From: Gemmatimonadales bacterium
GTDB taxonomy: Bacteria > Gemmatimonadota > Gemmatimonadetes > Gemmatimonadales > GWC2-71-9
Reading direction: 5' to 3'
DNA: 16,229 nt
NCBI GenBank assembly: GCA_013812695.1
Contig: JACCSZ010000188.1
Coordinates: 1 to 16,229, forward strand
The position numbers were made by a program, and so were the translations under genes. The notes under the pieces are model-generated. The model did no database searches. It was not told the DNA's origin and worked only from the letters and a program-made list of their open reading frames with translations. Positions 1 through 7,383 of this stretch are shown here, piece after piece (the stretch's first letter is position 1; each line of letters begins with the position of its first letter).

Positions 1-233
1 TTCACCTGCCGCGGGGTCATCACCTGCTCCGCCAGCGCCTTCAGGTCTTCGGGCTTGACGGGGGGCATCTCCAGCCCCTGAAGGTCGCCGTTGACGCGAA
101 TGGTCGGCGGACGCCCGACCTTGAGCAGCAGGTCGGACGCGTTCCGCTGCACCATCTCGCCGATCGTCTGCTTGAAGTTGAACGTCGACGGCGGCCCGGC
201 GGGGGCCGGGTTGGTGGGAGACGGCTCAGCCAT
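1..233 (-). CDS. pilT: Twitching motility / type IV pilus retraction ATPase, PilT-like, N-terminal part (cut by window edge)
   Basis: The first 77 codons are visible, starting at ATG 233-231; the rest lies beyond the left edge. After a Pro/Ala-rich start (MAEPSPTNPAPAGPP) comes the segment NASDLLLKVGRPPTIRVNGD, followed by PEDLKALAEQVMTPRQ. This matches the N-terminal PAS-like domain of PilT/PilB family ATPases, whose hallmark is SDLHLxxGxPPxxRxDG. PilT is a hexameric cytoplasmic ATPase at the base of type IV pili that drives retraction. The start codon overlaps the last 8 bases of accB, so translation is probably coupled and the gene belongs to the same operon. The Walker A and B motifs are outside the window, so PilT cannot be separated from PilU or another secretion ATPase with certainty. 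It is clearly not AccC, the usual partner after accB. Confidence 0.85.
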   Translation of the reverse strand, partial: MAEPSPTNPAPAGPPSTFNFKQTIGEMVQRNASDLLLKVGRPPTIRVNGDLQGLEMPPVKPEDLKALAEQVMTPRQV

Positions 234-756
234 GGGGATCGACCCGGAAAAGGACCTGCCCGAACTCCACCGGCGCCGTGTCATCCGCCAGGATCTCGCG
301 GACCACCCCGGCGATCTCGGCCTCGATTTCGTTCATGATCTTCATCGCCTCGATGATGCACACCGTCTGACCGGAGGTGACGCGGGTCCCGACCTTGACG
401 TACGGTTCGGCGCCTGGTTCGGGCGACCCGTAGAATGTCCCGACCATCGGGGACTTGATCTCCTTGAGCGCCGGCGCCGGGCGCGGTGCCTCGCGCTCCG
501 CCTCGGAACTCCCTGCCGCCGCCGGACCCACCGGGAAATGCATCGCCATCGGCGCGGGTGCGAACGCCGGCCCGCCCGTGCCGGTGCGCGTGATCACCAC
601 CTTGGTGCCGAACAGCCCCTTCACCTCGATCGAGCCGATCTCCGGCGAGTCGCGCAGCAGTTGCGCGAGGTCCTGGACGTCGGCCAGCTCGATCGACTTG
701 ATCCCGGGCGTGTTCTGCAGCAGCTCGGCGAGCTGCCTCATCTCCTGGGGCGTCAT
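226..756 (-). CDS. accB: Acetyl-CoA carboxylase biotin carboxyl carrier protein (BCCP)
   Basis: The product has 176 residues, normal for BCCP (about 150-180). It carries biotin between the carboxylase and carboxyltransferase parts of acetyl-CoA carboxylase, the first step of fatty acid synthesis in the cytoplasm. The C-terminal biotinyl domain starts near residue 96 with KSPMVGTFYGSPEPGAEPYV and contains EAMKIMNEIEAE; the lysine of AMKIM (K139) is the expected biotinylation site. Residues 1-50 form the N-terminal part, which begins MTPQEMRQLAELLQ. A flexible Ala/Pro linker (about 60-95) joins the two. The frame stays open upstream, but ATG 756-754 is chosen because it sits in an ATGA overlap with the efp stop and gives the family length. 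The next gene downstream is a pilT-like gene overlapping by 8 bases, not accC. Confidence 0.96.
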   Translation of the reverse strand: MTPQEMRQLAELLQNTPGIKSIELADVQDLAQLLRDSPEIGSIEVKGLFGTKVVITRTGTGGPAFAPAPMAMHFPVGPAAAGSSEAEREAPRPAPALKEIKSPMVGTFYGSPEPGAEPYVKVGTRVTSGQTVCIIEAMKIMNEIEAEIAGVVREILADDTAPVEFGQVLFRVDPHG

Positions 757-1313
757 ACGCGGGTGAGGTACTTGTCGTCGCGGCGGTCGACCCGGATCAC
801 TTGCCCCTCCTCGATGAACAGCGGAACCTGCACCGTGGCGCCGGTCTCCAGCGTGGCCGGCTTGGTGGCGCCGGTGGCGGTGTCTCCGCGGACCCCCGGA
901 TCGGTCCGGGTGACGGCGAGCTCGACGAAGTGCGGCAACTCCACGAGGATCACCCGGTCGTTGTGCACCAGGCCCTCGCACTCCATGCCTTCCTTGAGAT
1001 ACTTGAGCTGGTCGGCGCCGATGAGCTCGTCGGTCAGCATGATATCGTCGAACGTCTGCTGATCCATGAAGTGGCGAAAGTGCCCGTCGGCATACGAGAA
1101 CTGGATCGGTCGCCGCTCGAGCCGCGCGTCGATCACGCGCTCGCCCGCGTTGAACGTCCGTTCGAGGACCGCCCCGGTCCGGATGTTCTTGAGCTTGGTC
1201 CGGACGAACGCCCCGCCCTTCCCCGGCTTCACGTGCTGGAAGTACACCATCTGGTACAGATGGCCGTCGATCTCGAGGACCAGACCGTTCCTGAAGTCAG
1301 CCGTGGTGGCCAC
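753..1313 (-). CDS. efp: Translation elongation factor P
   Basis: The product has 186 residues, the usual EF-P length. EF-P binds between the P and E sites of the ribosome and rescues stalling at consecutive prolines. Three parts follow in order: the N-terminal KOW-like domain with the tip loop HVKPGKGGAF, the central domain (FRHFMDQQTFDDIML) and the C-terminal OB-like domain ending TGATVQVPLFIEEGQVIRV. The tip residue is a lysine (K32), so it belongs to the lysine-type EF-P proteins rather than the arginine (EarP) type; no modification enzyme gene is visible nearby. The frame is open to 1388, but GTG 1313-1311 is chosen because AGGAG lies 5 bases upstream and the product then begins MATTADFRNGL, as in the family. 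The stop overlaps the accB start (ATGA). Confidence 0.97.
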   Translation of the reverse strand: MATTADFRNGLVLEIDGHLYQMVYFQHVKPGKGGAFVRTKLKNIRTGAVLERTFNAGERVIDARLERRPIQFSYADGHFRHFMDQQTFDDIMLTDELIGADQLKYLKEGMECEGLVHNDRVILVELPHFVELAVTRTDPGVRGDTATGATKPATLETGATVQVPLFIEEGQVIRVDRRDDKYLTRV

Positions 1314-1324
1314 GCATGCTCCTG
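1312..1324 (-). promoter_or_regulatory. Shine-Dalgarno site that decides the efp start
   Basis: On the minus strand AGGAG is followed by CATGC and then GTG. The 5-base spacing is ideal for this GTG. An ATG inside the same stretch (1317-1315) is in another frame. This supports a GTG start for efp rather than the longer open frame reaching 1388. Confidence 0.7.
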
Positions 1325-1356
1325 GTTTCGCGTCGTCATTCCGGGCGGACGCGCCA

Positions 1357-2445
1357 TTAGACCAGCTCCACCAGCTCCGTCCGGCCATCCGACAGCACCA
1401 CCGGCCCGTCCGGCCCCAGATGCACGTCGTCTTCCAGTCGCACTCCGCCCCAGCCGGGAAGATAGATACCCGGTTCGACCGTCACCACCGCATGCAGCGG
1501 GAGCGGCGCCTCCGCCGTCGGCGCGAGCCGAGGCGCCTCGTGCACCTCGAGCCCGAGTCCATGGCCCAGCGAGTGGCCGAACGCGTCGGCGAAGCCGCGG
1601 GCCGCGATGACCGAGCGGGCGAGGGCATCGCCCTCACGGCCCGTCATGCCGGCGCGGAGATGCTCGAGCGCCCGCCCCTGTGCGGTTCGCACCAGCTCGT
1701 AGATGGTTCGTTGCCGCTCGTCCGCCCGCGCGCCGACGACGACCGTCCGGGTGAGATCCGCGCAATAGCCGTCCACCCGCGCGCCGAAGTCGAGCAGCAG
1801 CCAGTCCCCCGCCTGAATGGTGCGTGCGCTGGTGCGCGCGTGGGGCAGCGCCGCGCGCGGGCCGCTCGCTACGATGGTCGGAAACGGGTGCCATTCACTG
1901 CCCCGCATCCGAAGGCGGGATTCGAGCGCCGCGGCCACCTCGAGCTCGCTCTGCCCGACGCCCACGCCGGGCAAGGTGTCGGCCAACGCCCCCTCGGCGA
2001 GTGCCGCGGCGGAGCGGATCGACGCCACCTCGTCCGGCGACTTGCTCGCCCGGAGGTGCTCCACCAGGTCGGTGGTCGGCACCACGCGGCCCCGCGTGAG
2101 GCCGGCCACCCGCTCCGCGTCGCGCAGCGTGAGCGTCTGGGCCTCGACGCCGAGCACGCCCACCGGATCCGCCGACAGCAGGCGCCCCAGCCGATCCCAC
2201 ACGCTGTGCCGATCGATCTCGACGACCGCCACCTCCCCCACCTCATCCGGGGCCTGGAGGGCGTAGCGGAAGTCGGTGAGAAGCGTCGTCGTGTCGGGTC
2301 GCATCAGGAGCAGTCCCGCCGAGCCGCTGAAGCCCGTCAGATACCGGATGTTGGGCAGGTGGGCGACGAGCAGGCCCTCCAGCCCACCCCCCTCCAGCGC
2401 GACCCGCAGGGCAGCCTGGCGCTCGCCGCGATGGTCAGGTGGCAC
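1357..2445 (-). CDS. Xaa-Pro aminopeptidase / dipeptidase, M24B metallopeptidase
   Basis: The product has 362 residues, typical of the short pita-bread peptidases called PapA, PepP or PepQ. It removes N-terminal residues preceding proline, or cleaves X-Pro dipeptides, in the cytoplasm. The N-terminal creatinase-like domain (about 10-130) includes HLPNIRYLTGFSGSAG. The catalytic domain keeps all five metal ligands: D219 in LLLDFGARVDGY, D230 in CADLTRT, H295 in GHGLGLEVHE, E324 in VTVEPGIYLPG and E338 in GVRLEDDV. H302 fits the second active-site histidine. The start is GTG 2445-2443, overlapping aroQ by 11 bases; efp follows after 43 bases. Aminopeptidase P versus prolidase activity cannot be decided from sequence alone, so no symbol is given. 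The pairing with efp fits a shared link to proline-containing proteins, which is inference. Confidence 0.93.
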   Translation of the reverse strand: MPPDHRGERQAALRVALEGGGLEGLLVAHLPNIRYLTGFSGSAGLLLMRPDTTTLLTDFRYALQAPDEVGEVAVVEIDRHSVWDRLGRLLSADPVGVLGVEAQTLTLRDAERVAGLTRGRVVPTTDLVEHLRASKSPDEVASIRSAAALAEGALADTLPGVGVGQSELEVAAALESRLRMRGSEWHPFPTIVASGPRAALPHARTSARTIQAGDWLLLDFGARVDGYCADLTRTVVVGARADERQRTIYELVRTAQGRALEHLRAGMTGREGDALARSVIAARGFADAFGHSLGHGLGLEVHEAPRLAPTAEAPLPLHAVVTVEPGIYLPGWGGVRLEDDVHLGPDGPVVLSDGRTELVELV

Positions 2446-2872
2446 GCAGACGGCCCACCAGCGCCTGCAGGGCCAGCAGGTAGCTCTGCGCCCCGAACCC
2501 GGTCACCATGCCGATGGCGAGGTCGGCGATCATCGAGTGGCGCCGCTCCGGCTCGCGGGCGAAGATGTTCGAGAGATGCAGCTCGACGAAGGGCGTCCCC
2601 ACCGCCAGCAGCGCGTCCCGCAGCGCGAGGCTCGAATGGGTGAGCGCGGCGGCGTTGATGAGGGCGCCGTCCGCGCTGCCCTTGAGCGCCTGCACCGCGT
2701 CCACCAGCGCGCCCTCATGGTTGCTCTGCAGCCAGGTGATCTCGGCGGCGTGGCCGCGCGCCGCGTCCCGCACCATCGCTTCGATTTCGGCCAGCGTTGT
2801 CCGTCCGTAGACTTCCGGCTCCCGGTGCCCCAGCAGATTCAGGTTGGGTCCGTTCAGGACGGTGATGCGCAC
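2435..2872 (-). CDS. aroQ: 3-dehydroquinate dehydratase, type II
   Basis: The product has 145 residues, the normal size for this dodecameric enzyme. It dehydrates 3-dehydroquinate to 3-dehydroshikimate in the shikimate pathway. The start MRITVLNGPNLNLLGHREPE is the family signature. Expected active-site residues are present: N12, R17, Y22 (EVYG), N73 (LINAAALTH), H79, E97 and H99 in VELHLSN, R106 and R110 in AREPERR. GTG 2872-2870 follows directly after the stop of the upstream TPR gene with no gap, and the 3' end overlaps the peptidase gene by 11 bases. Both points suggest translational coupling. The usual NPGAYTHTS stretch reads NAAALTHSS here, a mild variant that leaves the catalytic residues intact. 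Confidence 0.97.
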   Translation of the reverse strand: MRITVLNGPNLNLLGHREPEVYGRTTLAEIEAMVRDAARGHAAEITWLQSNHEGALVDAVQALKGSADGALINAAALTHSSLALRDALLAVGTPFVELHLSNIFAREPERRHSMIADLAIGMVTGFGAQSYLLALQALVGRLRAT

Positions 2873-4783
2873 TCAGCGCTTCAGATTCTGCAACCAGGCG
2901 TGAAACTGGTCGAGATCGTCGCTCTTCGGGTCTGGCGCACGGGGAGGGCGGGGAGCGTTGGAAGCGCCGGAGCCGCTGAAGAACTCCTCGTACGAGACGC
3001 CGCCCTGTTCGGCTGCGCCGCCGCCCGCCGGCACGGCGGGAAGCGTGGGCGTCGACTCTTCGCCGAACACCGAGCTGAGCGACAGGCTGTCGTGCGCGGG
3101 CCGGGTGGGCGCTCCCTCGGGCGCGGCCGAGCCCGCGCGCGGCGGCGACGACGAATGCACTGCTGGGCCGGGCGTGGAGGCCGGAGGCCTCGAGGCGAGC
3201 ACGCCGCGCAGGAGTGCCTGCACTGAACGGCCGTGGGTGACCAGGACCGAATACGCGGGCGCGGGAGCCGCCGGTTCAGGGGCTGCCGGCTGTACTCTTG
3301 CCTGCTCCCCGCCGGCGCGCGCAGGCGACGACGGCTCGGGCTCGGCCGTGACCCGCTCGAGTTCAGCGATCTTTTCCAGGAACCTGGGATCGCCTTCGCG
3401 CCGGCTCTCGAGGTGCCGATAGACGGTCAGCGCCTCTCCCGGGTGCCCCTGCCGCAGGAGGAGCTCGGCCATCGACTCGGTCACCACCAGCTCGGGTTCC
3501 GCCCGGCGAGGCGGCTCGGCCACCGGTGCGGTCCAGGACTTCTGCGGCGGGGGCACCGGGTCGGCCGCCAACGGCTCCCGCGACATCGCTTCGGGTGCCC
3601 ACTGCTCGGCCGCGGTTTCCGGGGCTACGGCGGCGGGCGCCCCGTCCACGGGTGCAGCCATCGCCGGCGGAGCACCAGCGGGTTCGTCCATCGGCGGCTC
3701 CGCCCCGATGGGCGCCTCCGTCGCTACGTCCTCCCAGACCGGCCCCGCGGGAGTTGGCTCCCCTGTCGAGGACTCTGGCCGCGAGAGTCCCCGCGTCGTC
3801 GATTCCGCCGGCACGGGTTCCGCCACGGCGGGCTCGATGGGCGGGAGCACAGGCATCAGCGGTTCGGCGTCGCGTGGCGCGCGGGTAGTGAGCAGCTCCT
3901 CGGACGCGTTCGCCACCTGAAACTCTCCGCCGCCGCTGCTGTTGAGGACGATGTCCTCGGCCATCTCCACCCGAAAATCGCCGGCGGTATCGAGCGAGGC
4001 CGTGTCGTCCGGCCGGGGATCCCGCCCCACCAGCCCGACCAGCGGCTCGACCTCAGCCTCTGGTCGCGCATCGTCGGCCCCGGCGGCAAGGCCAAGATCT
4101 TCGAGCTCGAGCGGCGCGGGCTCGTCGACCGCGGGGCCGGCCGATTGCGAGGCCCACCCGGCCATTGCATCGCGCCGCGGTTGGGGCATTTGCACCGGGG
4201 CCACGACGCGAGGCTCGTCGCCCGAGAGCATCGCCTCCGGACTCGGCGCGAGGGGAATCAACTGGTCGGCCAGCAGCGTTTCCGCGGTCACGAGTCCGGC
4301 AGTCGATTCCGCCGAAACGATCGTCTCCTCCGGCGCGCCATCCACGACGGGTGCCACCACTGCGGCACTCTCGGTCTGGCGACGCGCCGCCCCGACGCGG
4401 CCGAGCTGATCGCGCGCCTCGTCATTGCTCCGGTCGACGAGCAGCAGGGCGGAGAGCCAGCGCTCCGCGTCATCGAATCGACCGTGGCGCTCGGTGATGT
4501 CCGCCAGTGCCTTCAACGCGATGACGTTTTCCGCGTCCAGCTCCAGCACGTGGGCGAACGCCGCCTCGGCGGCCGCCAGGTCGCCCAGGTCGAGGTGGCA
4601 GCGGCCGAGCACGATGCTGGCCGGGATATAGTCGGGGTGGAGCGTCAGGCCGAGCCGCAGCAGCTCGAGGGCCCGCGGCACGGCTCCGGTCTTTCGGTGG
4701 ACCTCCGCGAGCGGCGCGAACGTCAGCCCCTGCGGGTTTTCGGCGTAGCGGCGCTCGAGTTTCTCGATCTCGCTAAGTGCCAT
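2873..4783 (-). CDS. TPR protein with long Pro/Ala/Glu-rich linker (function unknown)
   Basis: The product has 636 residues and starts with MALSEIEKLERRYAENPQG at ATG 4783-4781. Residues about 15-125 form three to four tetratricopeptide repeats (for example LGRCHLDLGDLAAAEAAFAH and ADITERHGRFDDAERWL). Residues about 130-430 are low-complexity, rich in Ala, Pro and Glu, and likely disordered. A further TPR-like helical hairpin appears near 433-475 (MAELLLRQGHPGEALTVYR). A second disordered stretch follows, ending in a short helical tail, SDDLDQFHAWLQNLKR. There is no signal peptide or membrane segment, so a cytoplasmic scaffold is likely. It heads the operon with aroQ, the peptidase, efp, accB and pilT. 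A link to pilus or motility control is possible from context but unproven. Confidence 0.85.
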   Translation of the reverse strand: MALSEIEKLERRYAENPQGLTFAPLAEVHRKTGAVPRALELLRLGLTLHPDYIPASIVLGRCHLDLGDLAAAEAAFAHVLELDAENVIALKALADITERHGRFDDAERWLSALLLVDRSNDEARDQLGRVGAARRQTESAAVVAPVVDGAPEETIVSAESTAGLVTAETLLADQLIPLAPSPEAMLSGDEPRVVAPVQMPQPRRDAMAGWASQSAGPAVDEPAPLELEDLGLAAGADDARPEAEVEPLVGLVGRDPRPDDTASLDTAGDFRVEMAEDIVLNSSGGGEFQVANASEELLTTRAPRDAEPLMPVLPPIEPAVAEPVPAESTTRGLSRPESSTGEPTPAGPVWEDVATEAPIGAEPPMDEPAGAPPAMAAPVDGAPAAVAPETAAEQWAPEAMSREPLAADPVPPPQKSWTAPVAEPPRRAEPELVVTESMAELLLRQGHPGEALTVYRHLESRREGDPRFLEKIAELERVTAEPEPSSPARAGGEQARVQPAAPEPAAPAPAYSVLVTHGRSVQALLRGVLASRPPASTPGPAVHSSSPPRAGSAAPEGAPTRPAHDSLSLSSVFGEESTPTLPAVPAGGGAAEQGGVSYEEFFSGSGASNAPRPPRAPDPKSDDLDQFHAWLQNLKR

Positions 4784-4854
4784 CCGGGTTCCGCGTGTCG
4801 AGGGTCTGGGAGCAGCCGAAGCGAACGATCGATGTCGGTGTGGGAGGTCAGGTG

Positions 4855-4884
4855 AGAGTAGCGAGCCGGCGGCGACCTGTCAAC
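4855..4884 (-). promoter_or_regulatory. Sigma-70-type promoter for the TPR-aroQ-efp-accB-pilT operon
   Basis: On the minus strand a perfect TTGACA (4884-4879) is followed after 18 bases by TACTCT (4860-4855), which matches 4 of 6 positions of TATAAT. Transcription would begin near 4848, giving a leader of about 65 bases before the TPR start codon at 4783. It lies in the divergent spacer shared with the PpiD-like gene. No equally good promoter is visible for the plus-strand gene; a weak TATGAC at 4933-4938 lacks a matching -35 box. Confidence 0.5.
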
Positions 4885-4980
4885 TGCTAAGCGTTGCACC
4901 GCCTTGAGGTTCGGTGTTGATGCGCTTAAGCTTATGACTCTTTTTCGTTCCCCACAGGTCCGAAGTCTCGGAACCCCATT

Positions 4981-6807
4981 ATGCAAGCTTTTCGCAACGC
5001 GGCCAAACCCCTGATGGCGCTGCTGGCCGTCACCTTCTTCGCCTGGCTTGTCGTGGACCTGAGCGGCATCACGGGCACCTCTGGGCTCCTGACCAAGACC
5101 TCGGTCGGCAAGATCAACGGCCGCAGCATCGACGCACGCACGTACCAGACGGTAGTCCAGCAGAACATCGACGCTCGCCAGCGAACCGCGCCTGGGGCGC
5201 TGGGGCTGGAAGACGTCGCGCAGGTTCGCGACGAAGTCTGGGAGCAGTTCGTCCAGAACAGCGTGCTCGCCGCCGAGTACCGCCGCCGCGACATCACGGT
5301 CAGCGAGGACGAGATCGTCGAGGCCATGCGTACCTCGCCGCCACCGGAATTCGAGAAGATCCCGGAATTTCAGACCGACAGCCAGTTCGACATCGCCAAG
5401 TACCAGCGGTGGCTGACGTCGAGCGTCGCGCAACAGTACCTGCCCTCGCTCGAGGCGCAGTACCGCGAGCAGATCCAGCGCTCGAAACTGCTCCGCGTGG
5501 TCACCTCCGACATCTATCTCTCCGACGCCGCCCTCTGGGAGCAGTACCGCGACGAGCACGAGATGGTGAAGGTCGGGCTCACCGCGGTCATCGCCCGGAA
5601 CATCATCCCGGATTCCGCGGTCGCCTTGAGCGATGCCGAGATCCGCGCCTACTACAAGGCTCACCTCGAGGACTTCAACCGCCCGGCCACCGCGCATCTC
5701 AGCTTCGTCGCGCTCCCCCGACTCACCACCGCCGCCGACACCGCCGCCGCCCGAGCGCGCGCCGACTCGGTGCGCGCCGAGATCATGGGCGGCGCTCCGT
5801 TCGCGGAGGTAGCCCGGCGCGAGTCATCCGACAGCGTGAGCGCGGCGGGTGGCGGAGATCTCGGCGAGTGGACCCGTGGCAGCATGGATGCGGCGTTCGA
5901 CTCGGCGGCGTTCAAGCTGCGCCTCAATACCCTGTCTCCGCCGGTGCTCTCGTCCTTCGGCTATCACCTGATCGAAGTCACCAGCCGCAAGGGAGACAAG
6001 GCCAAGGGCCGCCACATCCTGCTCCCGATCGAGGTGGCCGGCCGGCACCGCGACCAGCTCGACGCCCAAGCGGATACCCTGGAGCGGCTGGGGGCCGAGA
6101 AGGCCGATCCGGCCGCGCTCGACACCGTGGCCCGGGCGCTCAAGCGCCCGATCGGGAAATCGGGGCCCGTGCAGGAAGGCACCAAGGTGCAGCTCGGCAA
6201 CCTGGTGGTCCCCGATGCGGGCGTATGGGCCTTCACGGCCAAGCCCGGCCAGACCGGCCCAGTGGTCGAGACCTCGATCGCGTACTACGTCTTCCGCCTC
6301 GACAGCCTGAAGCCGGCCGGCGTTCCGCCGCTCAACGAGATCCGCCAGGTCGTGGCCGCGCAGGCGCGCGCCGGCAAGAAGCTCGAGCAGGGCCGGAATG
6401 TAGCCAAGGAGTATCAGCGCCGGATCGAGGCCGGCGGCACCCTGGCCGCGGCGGCCGGTTCGATGAAGCTCCCTTACAAGGAGTTCGGGCCATTCTCACG
6501 GGTCAACCCTCCGCTCACTGATCCGGTGGTGGTCGGCACCGCGTTCGGTCTCGACGTCGGCCAACGAAGCGGCGTGCTCGATACGAAAGAAGGGATCTAC
6601 CTGCTCGAGGTGCTCTCGCGCACCAAGGCCGACTCGGTCGCGTTCGCCAAGGAGCTGGACACCTATCGCGGCCGGATGATCAGTCTGGCGCGCCAGGACC
6701 GGGTGCGCAGCTACCTCGAGGCGCTCCGGCAGGCCGCCAAGGTCGTGGACGATCGGAAGGAAGTGCTCCAGCAGCAGCAAGCAGCACCGGTCGCGCCGGA
6801 GGCTTGA
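4981..6807 (+). CDS. ppiD: Membrane-anchored periplasmic peptidyl-prolyl isomerase, PpiD/SurA-like
   Basis: The product has 608 residues, close to PpiD (about 620). A single N-terminal membrane anchor at about 9-27 (PLMALLAVTFFAWLVVDL) is uncleaved-looking and places the rest in the periplasm. A SurA_N-like helical region follows (about 40-200, with VRDEVWEQFVQNSVLAAEY). The parvulin (PPIC) domain spans about 235-336, from RPATAHLSFVALP through GGGDLGEWTRGSMD to SFGYHLIEV. A C-terminal region begins KAKGRHILLPIEV. Such proteins help fold newly exported proteins, probably including outer-membrane proteins such as the LptD encoded further along. The gene is monocistronic here, divergent from the TPR-aroQ operon and convergent with tatA. 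No strong Shine-Dalgarno is visible before ATG 4981; GGAA lies about 9 bases upstream. It could also be annotated simply as a SurA-like protein. Confidence 0.88.
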   Translation: MQAFRNAAKPLMALLAVTFFAWLVVDLSGITGTSGLLTKTSVGKINGRSIDARTYQTVVQQNIDARQRTAPGALGLEDVAQVRDEVWEQFVQNSVLAAEYRRRDITVSEDEIVEAMRTSPPPEFEKIPEFQTDSQFDIAKYQRWLTSSVAQQYLPSLEAQYREQIQRSKLLRVVTSDIYLSDAALWEQYRDEHEMVKVGLTAVIARNIIPDSAVALSDAEIRAYYKAHLEDFNRPATAHLSFVALPRLTTAADTAAARARADSVRAEIMGGAPFAEVARRESSDSVSAAGGGDLGEWTRGSMDAAFDSAAFKLRLNTLSPPVLSSFGYHLIEVTSRKGDKAKGRHILLPIEVAGRHRDQLDAQADTLERLGAEKADPAALDTVARALKRPIGKSGPVQEGTKVQLGNLVVPDAGVWAFTAKPGQTGPVVETSIAYYVFRLDSLKPAGVPPLNEIRQVVAAQARAGKKLEQGRNVAKEYQRRIEAGGTLAAAAGSMKLPYKEFGPFSRVNPPLTDPVVVGTAFGLDVGQRSGVLDTKEGIYLLEVLSRTKADSVAFAKELDTYRGRMISLARQDRVRSYLEALRQAAKVVDDRKEVLQQQQAAPVAPEA

Positions 6808-6821
6808 TCGGAGAGGTTGGC

Positions 6822-6841
6822 CGGCAGCCCCGAGGGCGCCG
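6822..6841. terminator. Possible hairpin between convergent ppiD and tatA
   Basis: The sequence CGGCAGCCC CGA GGGCGCCG can fold into an 8-base-pair GC-rich stem with one bulged A and a three-base loop. It lies in the 36-base gap between the two convergent stop codons. There is no T-tract on either strand, so intrinsic termination is uncertain. Confidence 0.3.
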
Positions 6842-6843
6842 CC

Positions 6844-7104
6844 CTACTGCGACAACCGCTTGGGCTCGCCCGCGGGGGCACTGGACTGCGCGGGCGTCGC
6901 CGCGCCGTCCACTTGCCGCGGCGGCAGGTTTCGCTGCGTGTCGTCCGAGCCCATGATGGCATCCTGGGTGTCGGTCACGCTTCGCTTGAACTCGCGGATG
7001 CCCTTGCCGATCGAGGCGCCCACCTCCGGCAGCCGCTTGGCGCCGAAGAGCAGCAGCACCACGACCATGATCAGCATGATTTCGGTGAAGCCGATGTTGC
7101 CCAC
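6844..7104 (-). CDS. tatA: Sec-independent protein translocase subunit TatA/E
   Basis: The product has 86 residues. It forms the pore-like oligomer of the twin-arginine translocase, which exports folded proteins across the inner membrane. It starts MGNIGFTEIMLIMVVVLLLFG, with one transmembrane helix at about 7-20 and the polar residue E8 in the expected place. The hinge motif FGAKRLPEVG and the amphipathic helix (ASIGKGIREFKRSVTD) follow, then a charged Ala/Pro-rich tail ending in EPKRLSQ. The start is GTG 7104-7102, with a G-rich ribosome binding site (AGGGGGG) overlapping the stop region of the upstream gene. It is the last gene of the operon TPR - prenyl synthase - DUF4321 - tatA. No tatB or tatC is visible in the window. 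Confidence 0.95.
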   Translation of the reverse strand: MGNIGFTEIMLIMVVVLLLFGAKRLPEVGASIGKGIREFKRSVTDTQDAIMGSDDTQRNLPPRQVDGAATPAQSSAPAGEPKRLSQ

Positions 7105-7113
7105 GGGACCCCC

Positions 7114-7383
7114 CTAGAAAATCGACCGGGCGATCAGATATGCCACCAGGACGCCGATCAGGCTCAACAACGACACCTCGAGCCCAAGCGGCCCCAAGGT
7201 GAAGTTTAGCACCAGCAGGTCGGCCGAGACAGGGCCGAACTTGGCGGTCCAGGTGCTGGTGAAGAAGGTGCGGGCGGCGCTCTCGGGCAGCGTCTGGCGC
7301 AGCAGGGCGGTCAGTGCCCCGCCGGCGATGAAGCCGGCCACGAGGATGCCGAGGTAGAATCCCGGTCGGTGTGGGCCGGCCAT
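7114..7383 (-). CDS. Small two-helix membrane protein, DUF4321 family
   Basis: The product has 89 residues with two membrane segments: about 8-28 (GFYLGILVAGFIAGGALTALL) and about 68-86. Between them lies a short loop containing FGPVSADLLVLNFTLGPLGLE, which resembles the DLxxLxxTFG...(L/I) pattern of DUF4321 proteins. The function of that family is not known to me. ATG 7383-7381 shares its last-transcribed base with the prenyl synthase stop (TGATG), so translation is probably coupled. tatA follows after 9 bases. The context suggests a role in the inner membrane, perhaps connected to export or quinone or lipid supply, but this is only inference from position. Confidence 0.8.
   Translation of the reverse strand: MAGPHRPGFYLGILVAGFIAGGALTALLRQTLPESAARTFFTSTWTAKFGPVSADLLVLNFTLGPLGLEVSLLSLIGVLVAYLIARSIF

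Noticed and set aside
1066..4855. Long plus-strand open frames of 525 and 540 codons opposite the peptidase/aroQ and first TPR genes
   Set aside because: Both are complements of well-supported genes, with Arg/His/Pro-rich meaningless composition. No ribosome binding sites or domains support them.
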